From contig JAKTNK010000001.1 in NCBI GenBank assembly GCA_029593465.1, positions 124,001 to 188,000 of the forward strand: 64,000 nt of DNA. The letters are read 5' to 3'. The position numbers were made by a program, and so were the translations under genes. A model generated the notes under the pieces. The model saw only the letters and a list, made by a program, of their open reading frames with translations. It was not told where the DNA came from and did not search any database. Below are positions 54,343 to 61,015 of this stretch, one piece after another (position 1 is the stretch's first letter; each line of letters starts with the position of its first letter). This DNA comes from Streptococcus suis (GTDB lineage Bacteria > Bacillota > Bacilli > Lactobacillales > Streptococcaceae).

Positions 54343-54618
54343 ATGAATTTCGAAGAATTTCTACATGAAAAATTGGAAGATGTGGCAACGGCAGTCTTTG
54401 CTGAAAAATTAGAGATATTAGATGTTGATGGTCAATATGGTCCTAGACTGAGCCAATCTCAAGCAAAAACATGGTTGGGTATAGGACAAACAAAGTTAGA
54501 TTATTACATCAGTAAAGGCATGCCTGTTGTTTACAAAGAAAACAGCGATGCCATTGATTTTATTCCACGAGATGCCGTCAAAGATTTTTTTAAAAATGAT
54601 TGGAGGAAATTAGCATGA
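54343..54618 (+). CDS. Phage DNA-binding protein with excisionase-like HTH (91 aa)
   Basis: MNFEEFLHEKLEDVATAVFAEKLE is a helical N-terminus; 'LSQSQAKTWLGIGQTKLDYYISKGMPVVY' resembles a MerR/excisionase-type winged helix (about 37-65), followed by 'IPRDAVKDFFKNDW'. A GAGG site lies about 10 nt upstream of the ATG. Stop overlaps the next start (ATGA). Could be an excisionase or a replication-region regulator; not decided by sequence. Confidence 0.6.
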   Translation: MNFEEFLHEKLEDVATAVFAEKLEILDVDGQYGPRLSQSQAKTWLGIGQTKLDYYISKGMPVVYKENSDAIDFIPRDAVKDFFKNDWRKLA

Positions 54619-54770
54619 AAAAACTGTTTAGCAAATTATTTAAACAGGAACCAGTGGTGGTTGTCCAAGAGTGGGAGCCATGGGAAGTAAAGGCAGCACG
54701 GTTTAATCGCATGCATGAGCGTATTAGAGGAGAGGTTTTCGGCAATGTTATCGATGCAAAAACTGATTGA
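54615..54770 (+). CDS. Small phage protein (51 aa)
   Basis: Starts in the ATGA overlap with the preceding gene. MKKLFSKLFKQEPVVVVQEWEPWEVKAARFNRM..., basic N-terminus and aromatic middle. Overlaps the start of the next gene. Function unknown; translational coupling supports that it is real. Confidence 0.55.
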   Translation: MKKLFSKLFKQEPVVVVQEWEPWEVKAARFNRMHERIRGEVFGNVIDAKTD

Positions 54771-54885
54771 AGAAAATGCCTTTTTACGTGACGAAAATCG
54801 GCGATTGGCTCGTGAGTTTGATGATGTGTATGACAAGGCGAAGACGTTTGATTTGTTGGTAGCCTTGGTGAAAGTGTTGACCTAG
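54745..54885 (+). CDS. Small coiled-coil phage protein (46 aa)
   Basis: ATG 54745 after GGAGAGG. 'MQKLIEENAFLRDENRRLAREFDDVYDK' has heptad-like spacing of leucines and charged residues, a short coiled coil similar to DUF1372/leucine-zipper phage peptides. Overlaps the preceding gene by 26 bp. The 120 bp after its stop hold only the RNA II promoter. Confidence 0.55.
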   Translation: MLSMQKLIEENAFLRDENRRLAREFDDVYDKAKTFDLLVALVKVLT

Positions 54886-54969
54886 CGGTGTTTTGATAGT
54901 CCTTTGACAATTGAATATGGGTGCGTTGGAAGAAAATTCGTTTTAATACGGATAAAGTGTATTTTTTTC

Positions 54970-54998
54970 TTGAAAATTCGGTTTTTTCGTAGTATAAT
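54970..54998 (+). promoter_or_regulatory. Promoter of the Fst-type antitoxin RNA (RNA II)
   Basis: TTGAAA (54970-54975), 17-nt spacer, perfect TATAAT (54993-54998); predicted start near 55005. Confidence 0.8.
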
Positions 54999-55004
54999 TT
55001 GGGG

Positions 55005-55081
55005 GAAGTGAAAATTATTTCGCACATTTAGTGCCAATAAAAAGCCCCTACGTGTCGTCCAAACAGTGTAGGGGCTTTTTT
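55005..55081 (+). ncRNA. Fst/par-like antitoxin RNA II
   Basis: About 77 nt. It carries GTGAAAATTATTTCGCACAT (55008-55027) directly followed by TTAGTGCCAAT (55028-55038), then the shared terminator. The same two blocks occur at the toxin start (55175-55194) and at the 5' end of the toxin RNA (55225-55235), so RNA II is complementary in trans to both, as in the par locus of pAD1, where antitoxin and toxin RNAs pair at direct repeats and at the terminator. Confidence 0.8.
55039..55081. terminator. Bidirectional terminator shared by RNA I and RNA II
   Basis: AAAAAGCCCCTAC / GTAGGGGCTTTTTT around a 16-nt loop; A tract left and T tract right. Confidence 0.9.
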
Positions 55082-55101
55082 CTAGTTCTCACTAGAAAGC
55101 A

Positions 55102-55194
55102 CTAATCATCGTTGTCTAGCCACTTTTGGACTAGCAACAAGATGATGCCGACCAATAATGGTGCGATGATGGTTGTGAAAATTATTTCGCACAT
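55102..55194 (-). CDS. Fst-like type I toxin (30 aa)
   Basis: Minus-strand ATG at 55194 with GGAGGTGAGAACC before it. The 30-residue product starts MCEIIFTTIIAPLLVGIILL and ends QKWLDNDD: a single membrane span with the conserved proline in 'IIAP' and 'VG', then a charged tail, exactly the Fst/Ldr pattern. Members insert in the membrane and kill or stall the cell when the antitoxin RNA is lost. In a prophage it would stabilise the element. The start region overlaps the 20-bp direct repeat that pairs with RNA II, so the antitoxin should block translation. Confidence 0.82.
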   Translation of the reverse strand: MCEIIFTTIIAPLLVGIILLLVQKWLDNDD

Positions 55195-55224
55195 GGTTCT
55201 CACCTCCAATCTATGGCGGTGTCG

Positions 55225-55248
55225 TTAGTGCCAATTGTTATTATAGCA
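55225..55248 (-). promoter_or_regulatory. Toxin RNA I promoter and 5' repeat
   Basis: Minus strand: extended -10 TGC-TATAAT (hexamer is the complement of 55240-55245). The predicted start is at about 55233, at the 5' edge of repeat ATTGGCACTAA (complement of 55225-55235). RNA I would run from 55233 to the shared terminator, about 190 nt. Confidence 0.7.
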
Positions 55249-55279
55249 GAAACGGCAATCGAGAAAAAACAAAAAAATA

Positions 55280-55320
55280 CGTGCAAAACTATTGACTTAT
55301 TGCACGGAATAAAGTATAAT
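55280..55320 (+). promoter_or_regulatory. Consensus promoter flanked by an inverted repeat
   Basis: TTGACT (55292-55297), 17-nt spacer, TATAAT (55315-55320). CGTGCAA (55280-55286) and TTGCACG (55300-55306) form a perfect inverted repeat bracketing the -35: a likely operator. Confidence 0.75.
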
Positions 55321-55371
55321 AAAATCATGGTTAAGGAATTGACCAAATCCAACAGAAAGGACTTACCAAGA

Positions 55372-55464
55372 ATGGCTAAACAAATGAAAAAATGGCTATC
55401 TAGGATAAAAGAGGTAACCGTCACAATCAACCTCTTTATCATAAAGATAACCATTAAGTTCTAA
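55372..55464 (+). CDS. Small basic phage protein (30 aa)
   Basis: MAKQMKKWLSRIKEVTVTINLFIIKITIKF, starting at ATG 55372 with AAAGGA 10 nt upstream; a leaderless start at ATG 55327 (45 residues) is possible because that ATG coincides with the predicted transcription start. Basic amphipathic N-terminus and beta-prone hydrophobic C-terminus. A GNRA-capped hairpin follows. Not recognised. Confidence 0.45.
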   Translation: MAKQMKKWLSRIKEVTVTINLFIIKITIKF

Positions 55465-55495
55465 AGTAGTGGAGCGAAAGCTCCAACTACTGTTT
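55465..55495 (+). terminator. GNRA-capped hairpin after the small ORF
   Basis: AGTAGTGGAGC-GAAA-GCTCC-A-ACTACT, then GTTT. Terminator-like, with one bulged A. Confidence 0.55.
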
Positions 55496-55529
55496 AGTTA
55501 CATTCTAGCAGAAGTAAGGGTAAAATGCA

Positions 55530-55670
55530 ATGGAAAACGATAAAGTGCTTTATCACAAAAAGTTTAAACATGCAGAGATTACCATTGAAAAGACTAATCT
55601 CAAAGAGAAAGTCCAAGGGATTATTGGCTTAGTCTTATTAGGTCTTGCTATTTGGTATTTCACGAAGTAG
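55530..55670 (+). CDS. Small membrane protein (46 aa)
   Basis: ATG 55530, 9 nt after AAGGG. MENDKVLYHKKFKHAEITIEKTNLKEK is soluble and charged; 'VQGIIGLVLLGLAIWYFTK' is one membrane span at the C-terminus. Tail-anchored topology, function unknown. Directly upstream of the ribbon-helix-helix gene. Confidence 0.5.
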   Translation: MENDKVLYHKKFKHAEITIEKTNLKEKVQGIIGLVLLGLAIWYFTK

Positions 55671-55671
55671 C

Positions 55672-55851
55672 ATGTCAGCAAAAATGGGGCGACCTATAAA
55701 GTCTGATGAAAAGCGTGATAAACGTATAGAATTCCGATTGACAGCTAAGGAGCTTGAACTTATCAATAATACTGCTATAAAAGCAGATATGACAAGAGTT
55801 GATTTAGTTGTTAAAGCTGTAGAAGAATTCTCAGACAGTTTAGGTAAATAA
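55672..55851 (+). CDS. Ribbon-helix-helix protein (59 aa)
   Basis: MSAKMGRPIKSDEKRDKRIEFRLTAKELELINNTAIKADMTRVDLVVKAVEEF: an AT-hook-like 'GRPIKSDEKRD' arm, then 'RIEFRLTAKELELIN' (strand and first helix) and 'DMTRVDLVVKAVEEF' (second helix), a classic CopG/MobC-like layout. The start at 55672 is chosen for this fit; a longer frame reaches 55645. Its stop overlaps the T run of the minus-strand small RNA. Possibly an antitoxin or copy-control-type repressor. Confidence 0.7.
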   Translation: MSAKMGRPIKSDEKRDKRIEFRLTAKELELINNTAIKADMTRVDLVVKAVEEFSDSLGK

Positions 55852-55931
55852 AAAAATCGCATAACCTTCCCTCGCCAAAGTTTAGGTTATACGATATCCG
55901 ACGCACCCATATTCATAACAAATACGAGCAC
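55851..55931 (-). ncRNA. Candidate small RNA on the minus strand (about 81 nt)
   Basis: Promoter with perfect TTGACA, 17-nt spacer and perfect TATAAT (55938-55966, minus strand), then about 81 nt ending in a 10-bp hairpin (CGTATAACCT / AGGTTATGCG, one G-U) and seven U (55850-55856). No ORF of note inside. The 5' part carries TGAATATGGGTGCGTCGGA, found with one change at 54912-54930. Target unknown. Confidence 0.65.
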
Positions 55932-55937
55932 GTTTTT

Positions 55938-55966
55938 ATTATATAAAGCGTACTCTTATTTGTCAA
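55938..55966 (-). promoter_or_regulatory. Consensus promoter of the minus-strand small RNA
   Basis: Complement of 55961-55966 is TTGACA, complement of 55938-55943 is TATAAT, spacer exactly 17 nt. Confidence 0.85.
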
Positions 55967-56020
55967 ACACACAAAACAAAGAGTGCGCTTTTTGTGTGCT
56001 CAAAATCAAAGGAGTAACAC

Positions 56021-56461
56021 ATGACTAAAACATACACATTGACTGAAGAAGAACTAGACCAATTACTGAAAGAACGTATGGCGAAAAAGAGGGTGAGGGT
56101 TGATATCGCTAACGCCTTTCACCCTGTTAGGATTGATGAAAGTAGGGATATTAAACCAATCAATGAGAAGTATCCTGACGTGATTGAAAAACTGGACATT
56201 AGTAGGGCGTTAGATCCTAGGCGGTTTGTTTTTACGGAGACGCCGAGGGTGAATGACATTACTGGTGATATTGACTATCACAAGGTGTCAGACTATGACA
56301 TTCACAATGCTTTACGACTGCTGACGTTGCGTGTTTTTGGTGTGACGAAAAACAATGAGTTGGCACACTATGACATAAAATTAGCGCGGGAGTTCTATAC
56401 CAATTTTAAAAATCTATTTTTAGAAAGTTACGATAAACGTTTGGAGGAATTAACTAAATGA
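56021..56461 (+). CDS. Phage protein of unknown function (146 aa)
   Basis: Starts at ATG 56021 after AAAGGAG. MTKTYTLTEEELDQLLKERMAKKRVRVDIANAF is helical; '...DALRLLTLRVFGVTKN' style C-terminal half is mixed. I do not recognise a domain. Position at the head of the rightward replication block, and ATGA coupling with the next gene, suggest a role in early replication or regulation. Confidence 0.65.
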   Translation: MTKTYTLTEEELDQLLKERMAKKRVRVDIANAFHPVRIDESRDIKPINEKYPDVIEKLDISRALDPRRFVFTETPRVNDITGDIDYHKVSDYDIHNALRLLTLRVFGVTKNNELAHYDIKLAREFYTNFKNLFLESYDKRLEELTK

Positions 56462-56652
56462 TTGAGGAACTCAACTTAAGCTTATTTTGGCTCACTGTCG
56501 TGTTTATCGTCACATTGTGGCTGATGTATCAGATTGCCAAGATACCGAGCAAAATCGACATAGAAGAGACAGTAGAAGACAGTAAAGATACAGTAGAAAC
56601 GCCAGAATATCTATCAAGATATGGTGCTGTTATCCAAATGCAAGGGAGGTAG
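56458..56652 (+). CDS. Small membrane protein (64 aa)
   Basis: Overlaps the previous stop (ATGA). MIEELNLSLFWLTVVFIVTLWLMYQIAKI is one membrane span, followed by an acidic tail ('DIEETVEDSKDTVETPEY'). Function unknown. Confidence 0.6.
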   Translation: MIEELNLSLFWLTVVFIVTLWLMYQIAKIPSKIDIEETVEDSKDTVETPEYLSRYGAVIQMQGR

Positions 56653-56655
56653 AGA

Positions 56656-56829
56656 ATGGCAGAACAAACAAGTGCTGAATTTTTAAGAGAGTCTAAACGT
56701 ATGCGCTCAAGTCTAAATTACATGATGCAAAGAGCTGATGATCCCATTATCTACGATAGGGGTCAAGAATTAGCTGAGTACATCGACCGTTTAGAAGAAC
56801 AGTATATTACGTTTATAACTGCGAGGTGA
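56656..56829 (+). CDS. Small helical phage protein (57 aa)
   Basis: ATG 56656 after GGGAGGTAGAG; MAEQTSAEFLRESKRMRSSLNYMMQRADD... and '...DRLEEQYITFITAR', predicted all-helical. Its stop lies 2 bp before the next start. Not recognised. Confidence 0.55.
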   Translation: MAEQTSAEFLRESKRMRSSLNYMMQRADDPIIYDRGQELAEYIDRLEEQYITFITAR

Positions 56830-56831
56830 CC

Positions 56832-57689
56832 ATGTATAGAGACGAAGTGGAAAGACACCAATTTTATAAAATGCCTAAATGGCTATTCGATGATGCTTTT
56901 AAAAACTTATCAGTAAATGCCAAAGTGATGTATATGCTGCTGTTTGACCGTTTGAGCCTATCTGTCAAAAATAGATGGTATGACGATGATGGCAGACTCT
57001 ATCAGTATTTTACCAATGAGCAGTTCATGACAAAACTTTCTTTTAGTGAAAAAACAATCATCAAAGGTAAGAAGGAATTAAAAGATTTTGCCTTACTTTA
57101 TGAGGTAAGACAGGGGGTTAATAAGCCCAATCGCTTGTATATCAACGGAACTGTAAAAAGTACAGGTCAAGAACTGGAAAATTTACAGCACGGAACTGTA
57201 AAAAGTACAGGTCAAGAACTGGAAAATTTACAGGGAACTAAGACTGATATTACTAAGACTGATATAACTAATTCAGCAACAGCATCAGACAGCTTTTCGT
57301 TGAGAAATTTTTTTGAGAATTATGAGAGTGAGACTGGTCGTTTGATGTCGCCGTTTGAGATTGAGGATTTCTCTAAATGGTATCAAGAAGATGGTATCAG
57401 TGCTGAGGTAATGAATTTAGCACTTAAAGAGGCGGTGAAACATAACAAGGTCAGTTCAGGATATATCAACAGTATTTTACGAAACTGGAAGCGTCTAAAT
57501 TTAATGACTGTTAAAGCAGTTGAAAATCACCTAGTAGCATTTGAACAGCGCAAATCCAATAAGCATGTGCTGACTACTCCGAAAAGCAACGTTCCTGAAT
57601 GGTCTAATCCAGACTACAAAGCGCCGACACTTGACGAGCTAAAAGTTGAGTTAACGGAGGACTACTCAGATGACCCAACAGCTTTTTGA
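56832..57689 (+). CDS. Phage replisome organizer (RepA-N/DnaD-type)
   Basis: 285 residues from ATG 56832, just after GAGGTG. N-terminal replisome-organizer winged helix: 'FYKMPKWLFDDAFKNLSVNAKVMYMLLFDRLSLS' and 'EQFMTKLSFSEKTIIKGKKELKDFALL'. The linker contains a duplicated 15-residue block (about 105-134). The C-terminal DnaD-like domain follows ('NFFENYESETGRLMSPFEIEDFSKWYQED' ... 'YINSILRNWKR'). Such proteins bind an origin that usually lies inside their own gene and load the host helicase. Confidence 0.85.
   Translation: MYRDEVERHQFYKMPKWLFDDAFKNLSVNAKVMYMLLFDRLSLSVKNRWYDDDGRLYQYFTNEQFMTKLSFSEKTIIKGKKELKDFALLYEVRQGVNKPNRLYINGTVKSTGQELENLQHGTVKSTGQELENLQGTKTDITKTDITNSATASDSFSLRNFFENYESETGRLMSPFEIEDFSKWYQEDGISAEVMNLALKEAVKHNKVSSGYINSILRNWKRLNLMTVKAVENHLVAFEQRKSNKHVLTTPKSNVPEWSNPDYKAPTLDELKVELTEDYSDDPTAF
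57146..57235 (+). repeat. 45-bp tandem repeat inside the replisome organizer gene
   Basis: Two copies (57146-57190 and 57191-57235), identical over the first 43 bp, encoding GTVKSTGQELENLQ twice. Each contains CTGTAAAAAGTACAG. Being in frame and in the linker, it fits an origin iteron pair. Confidence 0.75.
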
Positions 57690-57912
57690 GAATTATCAAA
57701 GGATTGTCAAAAAACAATTTGGTAGGACTGTAACGCAGGAAACGTTTAACCGTTTTTTGGAATATACGAAACAAGGGAACATGATTAACGGTGTTAAGCC
57801 AATACTAAATCCGATAAATCTATATGCCTTTGGAACAGGATTGACCTCTGAAGAAGCTAAAGATTTGATGTTTAAAAAACGAGGGGAAAGCAATGAGACT
57901 AAAACAACGTGA
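57670..57912 (+). CDS. Small phage replication-region protein (80 aa)
   Basis: Starts inside the previous gene (20-bp overlap) and ends 20 bp into the next. MTQQLFENYQRIVKKQFGRTVTQETFNRFLEYTKQGNMING: helical, 'AFGTGLTSEEAKDLMFKKRG' tail. No family recognised. Overlaps on both sides support translation. Confidence 0.6.
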   Translation: MTQQLFENYQRIVKKQFGRTVTQETFNRFLEYTKQGNMINGVKPILNPINLYAFGTGLTSEEAKDLMFKKRGESNETKTT

Positions 57913-58030
57913 AACGCTTGTCTGGCAACGTGCCACGACAACAGAAAAAGAAAAGCTACTTGATGCAGGTCTGGCAAATAGAATGAGCTATATCCGCCTT
58001 ATCAGACAGCTAGGAAGGAAATACGCATGA
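57893..58030 (+). CDS. Small basic phage protein (45 aa)
   Basis: MRLKQRETLVWQRATTTEKEKLLDAGLANRMSYIRLIRQLGRKYA, basic and helical; overlaps the previous gene by 20 bp and the next by 4 (ATGA). AGGGGAAAG precedes the ATG. Function unknown. Confidence 0.5.
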   Translation: MRLKQRETLVWQRATTTEKEKLLDAGLANRMSYIRLIRQLGRKYA

Positions 58031-58158
58031 CAAGACTATATTACTGCCGTGATTGCGGACATCGCTTTGAAAGCTCGGAGAAAGAAGAAATGTGCTTCGA
58101 CTGTTGCAGCGAGAATCTCATGCACGAGGCAACGTTTGAAGGTGACTATGTCTTTTGA
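58027..58158 (+). CDS. Small zinc-ribbon phage protein (43 aa)
   Basis: MTRLYYCRDCGHRFESSEKEEMCFDCCSENL: CxxCG and CxxC knuckles give a complete zinc ribbon; acidic tail. Coupled to its neighbours by ATGA at the start. Confidence 0.6.
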   Translation: MTRLYYCRDCGHRFESSEKEEMCFDCCSENLMHEATFEGDYVF

Positions 58159-58166
58159 GGTCGTTT

Positions 58167-58346
58167 ATGAACAGGAAATGTTATGACGATAATGCCTACT
58201 GGCGTAAACGATACCTAGAGCTTTGTTATGAACTAGAAGAGATTATCAACGAACAGCAAGACAAGATTATCTCACTCACAAATGAAAATAGACGCTTAAA
58301 ACGTGAAAATTGGAATATGAAGAATACGAAAAGAGGAAGAAGATGA
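58167..58346 (+). CDS. Small coiled-coil phage protein (59 aa)
   Basis: ATG 58167, 6 nt after GAGG. 'YWRKRYLELCYELEEIINEQQDKIISLTNENRRLKRENW' is a long charged helix with leucine spacing. Overlaps the RecT start by 4 bp. Confidence 0.55.
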   Translation: MNRKCYDDNAYWRKRYLELCYELEEIINEQQDKIISLTNENRRLKRENWNMKNTKRGRR

Positions 58347-59122
58347 CAAACAATCAATTATCTACACAGACTAAGCGTGATATTACCATTGATACCAGCG
58401 TTTGGACACCACAAGATATCAAAAGGTTTTTTGACCCACAAAATTTACTGTCTGAAAAGCAAGTAGGGCAAGCTCTAACACTTATCAAAGGGCGCAATCT
58501 GAATCCTCTAGCTAACGAGGTCTACATTGTAGCCTACAAAAATCGTAACGGTGGCACAGAGTTCAGTTTGATTGTGTCTAAAGAGGCATTTCTCAAGCGT
58601 GCTGCTCAAAATCCTAACTATGAGGGCTTTGAGGCAGGTGTGGTAGCAGTTGATAAAGAGGGTGTAAGGCACGAGCGTAAAGGGGCTCTCGTGTTACCTG
58701 GTGACACCTTGGTAGGCGGCTGGGCTAGGGTCTACCGTAAAAATTTCAAGGTTCCCGTAGAAATTCAGGTGTCTCTTGAGGAATACAACAAGAAACAGAG
58801 TACATGGAACTCAATGCCAGCTACCATGATTAGAAAGACGGCCCTAGTTAACGCTCTGCGAGAGGCATTCCCTGAGGACTTGGGCAACATGTACACGGAA
58901 GATGACGGCGGAGAAACATTTGACCGTATCAAGAATGTCACACCTCAAGAAACTCAGGAAGAAGTCAGAGCCCGCAAGATGGCACAGATTGAGCAGATGA
59001 AACAAGGACAGTCTCAGAAACAAGCTGAAAAAGTGGATACAAGCTATCCAGCTGATGAAGTCCCTGACCCAGTTGAGGAACCAGTACAGGGAGAATTGCT
59101 TGACGGTGAACTAGAATACTAG
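58343..59122 (+). CDS. RecT/Bet-family single-strand annealing protein
   Basis: 259 residues from ATG 58343 (GAAGAAG site, ATGA-type overlap). 'WTPQDIKRFFDPQNLLSEKQVGQALTLIKGRNLNPLANEVYIV' and 'FSLIVSKEAFLKRAAQNPNYEG', '...ATMIRKTALVNALREAFPEDLGNMYTEDD' are the conserved Bet/RecT blocks. Anneals complementary single strands during phage recombination and replication; the downstream DUF1351 and SSB genes are usual partners. No exonuclease gene is visible next to it. Confidence 0.9.
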   Translation: MTNNQLSTQTKRDITIDTSVWTPQDIKRFFDPQNLLSEKQVGQALTLIKGRNLNPLANEVYIVAYKNRNGGTEFSLIVSKEAFLKRAAQNPNYEGFEAGVVAVDKEGVRHERKGALVLPGDTLVGGWARVYRKNFKVPVEIQVSLEEYNKKQSTWNSMPATMIRKTALVNALREAFPEDLGNMYTEDDGGETFDRIKNVTPQETQEEVRARKMAQIEQMKQGQSQKQAEKVDTSYPADEVPDPVEEPVQGELLDGELEY

Positions 59123-59131
59123 GAGAACAAT

Positions 59132-60160
59132 ATGCAAGAATTACAAGTAAAGGTAACACAGGCTCAAGTTGAAATCATTGACCGTGAGAAGTTTGAACAG
59201 GGTATTGCCGAGGTTGTAGCTAAGTATGAAAATTATACCGTCACAGCCTCAACAATCAAAGATGATAAGCAAGTTTTGGCTGGTTTACGCAAACTCAAAA
59301 AACAAATCTCAGATGAACGTATCAAGATTAAGCGTGAACTATCACAGTCTGCTGATGAATTTGACAAGTACATCAAGGACACAAGTGAACCAATGGAAAA
59401 AGTCATTGATAAAATCGCAAAAGATGTCAAAGAATTTGAAGAATATCAGAAAGTATTAAGGCTAGATACTGTCAAAAGCTATCTTGCAAACAAGTCAGCT
59501 GAGTATATGCTTGACCCTCGTATCTTTGATGAAAAGGCTCTTGAGTACATCAAAGCATCTGATTTCATGGCTGACGGTGTGACCCTCAAAAAAGTCACTA
59601 TGAAATCTCTTGAGGACATGGTCACCTTTGAATACCAAAAGCAGCAGGAGTATGAAAAGGCAAAAGCAGCAATCTCAGGACAATGTGCTGAGTATGGTAT
59701 GACTGACCAGCCTTACATCCGGATGTTAAAAGACATGACTCTAGTAGAAGTTCTAGGGCAGATTAAATCTGATTATGCTTTTGAGCTAGAAAAGCAAAAA
59801 TTGAGACAAGCTGAGGCGGAACGTGAGCGACTTTTGGCAGAGCAACGAGCTAAGGAAGAAGAACAAGCTCAGAAATCAACGGAAACCCCAAATTTTGAGC
59901 CAGAAACAGGCGATATTTTGGATGATGGGCAAATATCCCACCCTGATCAAGAAACGCTCACAGGGGCTGAAAATGAGCCTAAGAGATACGCTCAAAAAAT
60001 GACTTTGGAAGTTTATTTTACAGATACGGCTGAAAAAGACCGTTTCAAGGCTGGATTAAGTCAGCTTGGTTTTGATTTTAAGAAAAATTATCAAGTCAGT
60101 GGTTACCAACGCATAGAGCCTCTGACACAAGCTGAACTCAATGAATTGTGTGGGTGGTAA
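59132..60160 (+). CDS. DUF1351 phage protein
   Basis: 342 residues. An N-terminal region 'VTASTIKDDKQVLAGLRKLKKQISDERIKIKRE', a long predicted coiled coil (about 160-245, 'KLRQAEAERERLLAEQRAKEEEQ') and a C-terminal compact domain ('MTLEVYFTDTAEKDRFKAGLSQLGFDF'). DUF1351 proteins sit beside RecT in streptococcal and lactococcal phages and are believed to aid recombination; no activity is known to me. AGGAG site. Confidence 0.82.
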   Translation: MQELQVKVTQAQVEIIDREKFEQGIAEVVAKYENYTVTASTIKDDKQVLAGLRKLKKQISDERIKIKRELSQSADEFDKYIKDTSEPMEKVIDKIAKDVKEFEEYQKVLRLDTVKSYLANKSAEYMLDPRIFDEKALEYIKASDFMADGVTLKKVTMKSLEDMVTFEYQKQQEYEKAKAAISGQCAEYGMTDQPYIRMLKDMTLVEVLGQIKSDYAFELEKQKLRQAEAERERLLAEQRAKEEEQAQKSTETPNFEPETGDILDDGQISHPDQETLTGAENEPKRYAQKMTLEVYFTDTAEKDRFKAGLSQLGFDFKKNYQVSGYQRIEPLTQAELNELCGW

Positions 60161-60162
60161 GT

Positions 60163-60486
60163 ATGAAAATTAGACAAATTTCAGATAGCGTGGCTATCTA
60201 CTCAGACGGTCAACGGCTGCAAGTTATCCATGATTTGGGTGATGAGTTTATCCTTGATTTGGGGTACCAGTTGGAGAGAGTGGTCGATATCGATAACCTT
60301 AAAACAAGTATTGTTGATAGCATTGTGCCGGTATTCAGGGTTAGTGGCTTTTGCTCCAGAGGTAACGAGGATATGCATCGTCTGAGGTTGGCTATCCTCC
60401 AATTTCAGGAGTTTGAAAAATATCTAAATGACTATCAGGCTGACTTGCTTGATTGGTGGAAAAATCCAGGAGGAGAAGAAAAATGA
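60163..60486 (+). CDS. Small phage protein (107 aa), unknown
   Basis: ATG 60163, 3 nt after the DUF1351 stop; a start five codons earlier lies inside that gene. MKIRQISDSVAIYSDGQRLQVIHDLGDEFILDLGYQLERVVDI is beta-rich, then a helical tail. Not recognised. Confidence 0.6.
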   Translation: MKIRQISDSVAIYSDGQRLQVIHDLGDEFILDLGYQLERVVDIDNLKTSIVDSIVPVFRVSGFCSRGNEDMHRLRLAILQFQEFEKYLNDYQADLLDWWKNPGGEEK

Positions 60487-60587
60487 TGATTGTTGAACTG
60501 ATTTTACTAGCAGGTTGGACTTTCTTATGGCTTTGTCTAGGCTTTCTATTAGGCGAGCGTGAGGCTAGAAAGGATAAAAAAGAATGA
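60483..60587 (+). CDS. Tiny membrane protein (34 aa)
   Basis: [34 protein letters not shown]: one membrane span with a charged tail; overlaps both neighbours by 4 bp. AGGAGAAG precedes it. Confidence 0.5.
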   Translation: MMIVELILLAGWTFLWLCLGFLLGEREARKDKKE

Positions 60588-61012
60588 TTAACAATGTTGT
60601 GCTGGTTGGAAGACTGACAGCAGCTCCTGACCTACGCAAGACCCCTAGCAATGTCTCAGCATTACAGGGCACTCTTGCCGTCAATCGCAATTTCAAGAAC
60701 CAAAACGGAGAACGTGAGGCTGACTTTATCAACTTTCAGGCTTGGCGTGGTACGGCTGACATCATTGCTGAATATTGTGGCAAAGGGTCGCTCATTGGTC
60801 TTACTGGACGTATCCAGGTAAGGAGCTACGAGAAAGACGGTCAGCGTCGATATGTGACTGAGGTTGTAGCTGATAGAGTAACCTTGCTGGAAAGTCGTAA
60901 TCAACAAAATCAAGGCAACAATTTCCAAAATGGAAACAACTCAAACAGCTATCAGTCACCGTTTGGGAATTCAAATCCGATGGATATCTCAGATGATGAT
61001 TTGCCGTTCTAG
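60584..61012 (+). CDS. ssb: Single-stranded DNA-binding protein
   Basis: 142 residues: OB fold (1-105) with '[26 protein letters not shown]', '[40 protein letters not shown]', a Gln/Asn/Ser-rich linker and the acidic C-terminal tip DDDLPF that recruits partner proteins. Phage copy; coupled to the tiny upstream gene by ATGA. Protects single strands in phage replication with RecT. Confidence 0.96.
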   Translation: MINNVVLVGRLTAAPDLRKTPSNVSALQGTLAVNRNFKNQNGEREADFINFQAWRGTADIIAEYCGKGSLIGLTGRIQVRSYEKDGQRRYVTEVVADRVTLLESRNQQNQGNNFQNGNNSNSYQSPFGNSNPMDISDDDLPF

Positions 61013-61015
61013 ACT

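Noticed and set aside
54590-55027. 145-codon minus-strand ORF
   Set aside because: Overlaps three coupled plus-strand genes and the RNA II promoter; no ribosome site and unlikely composition.
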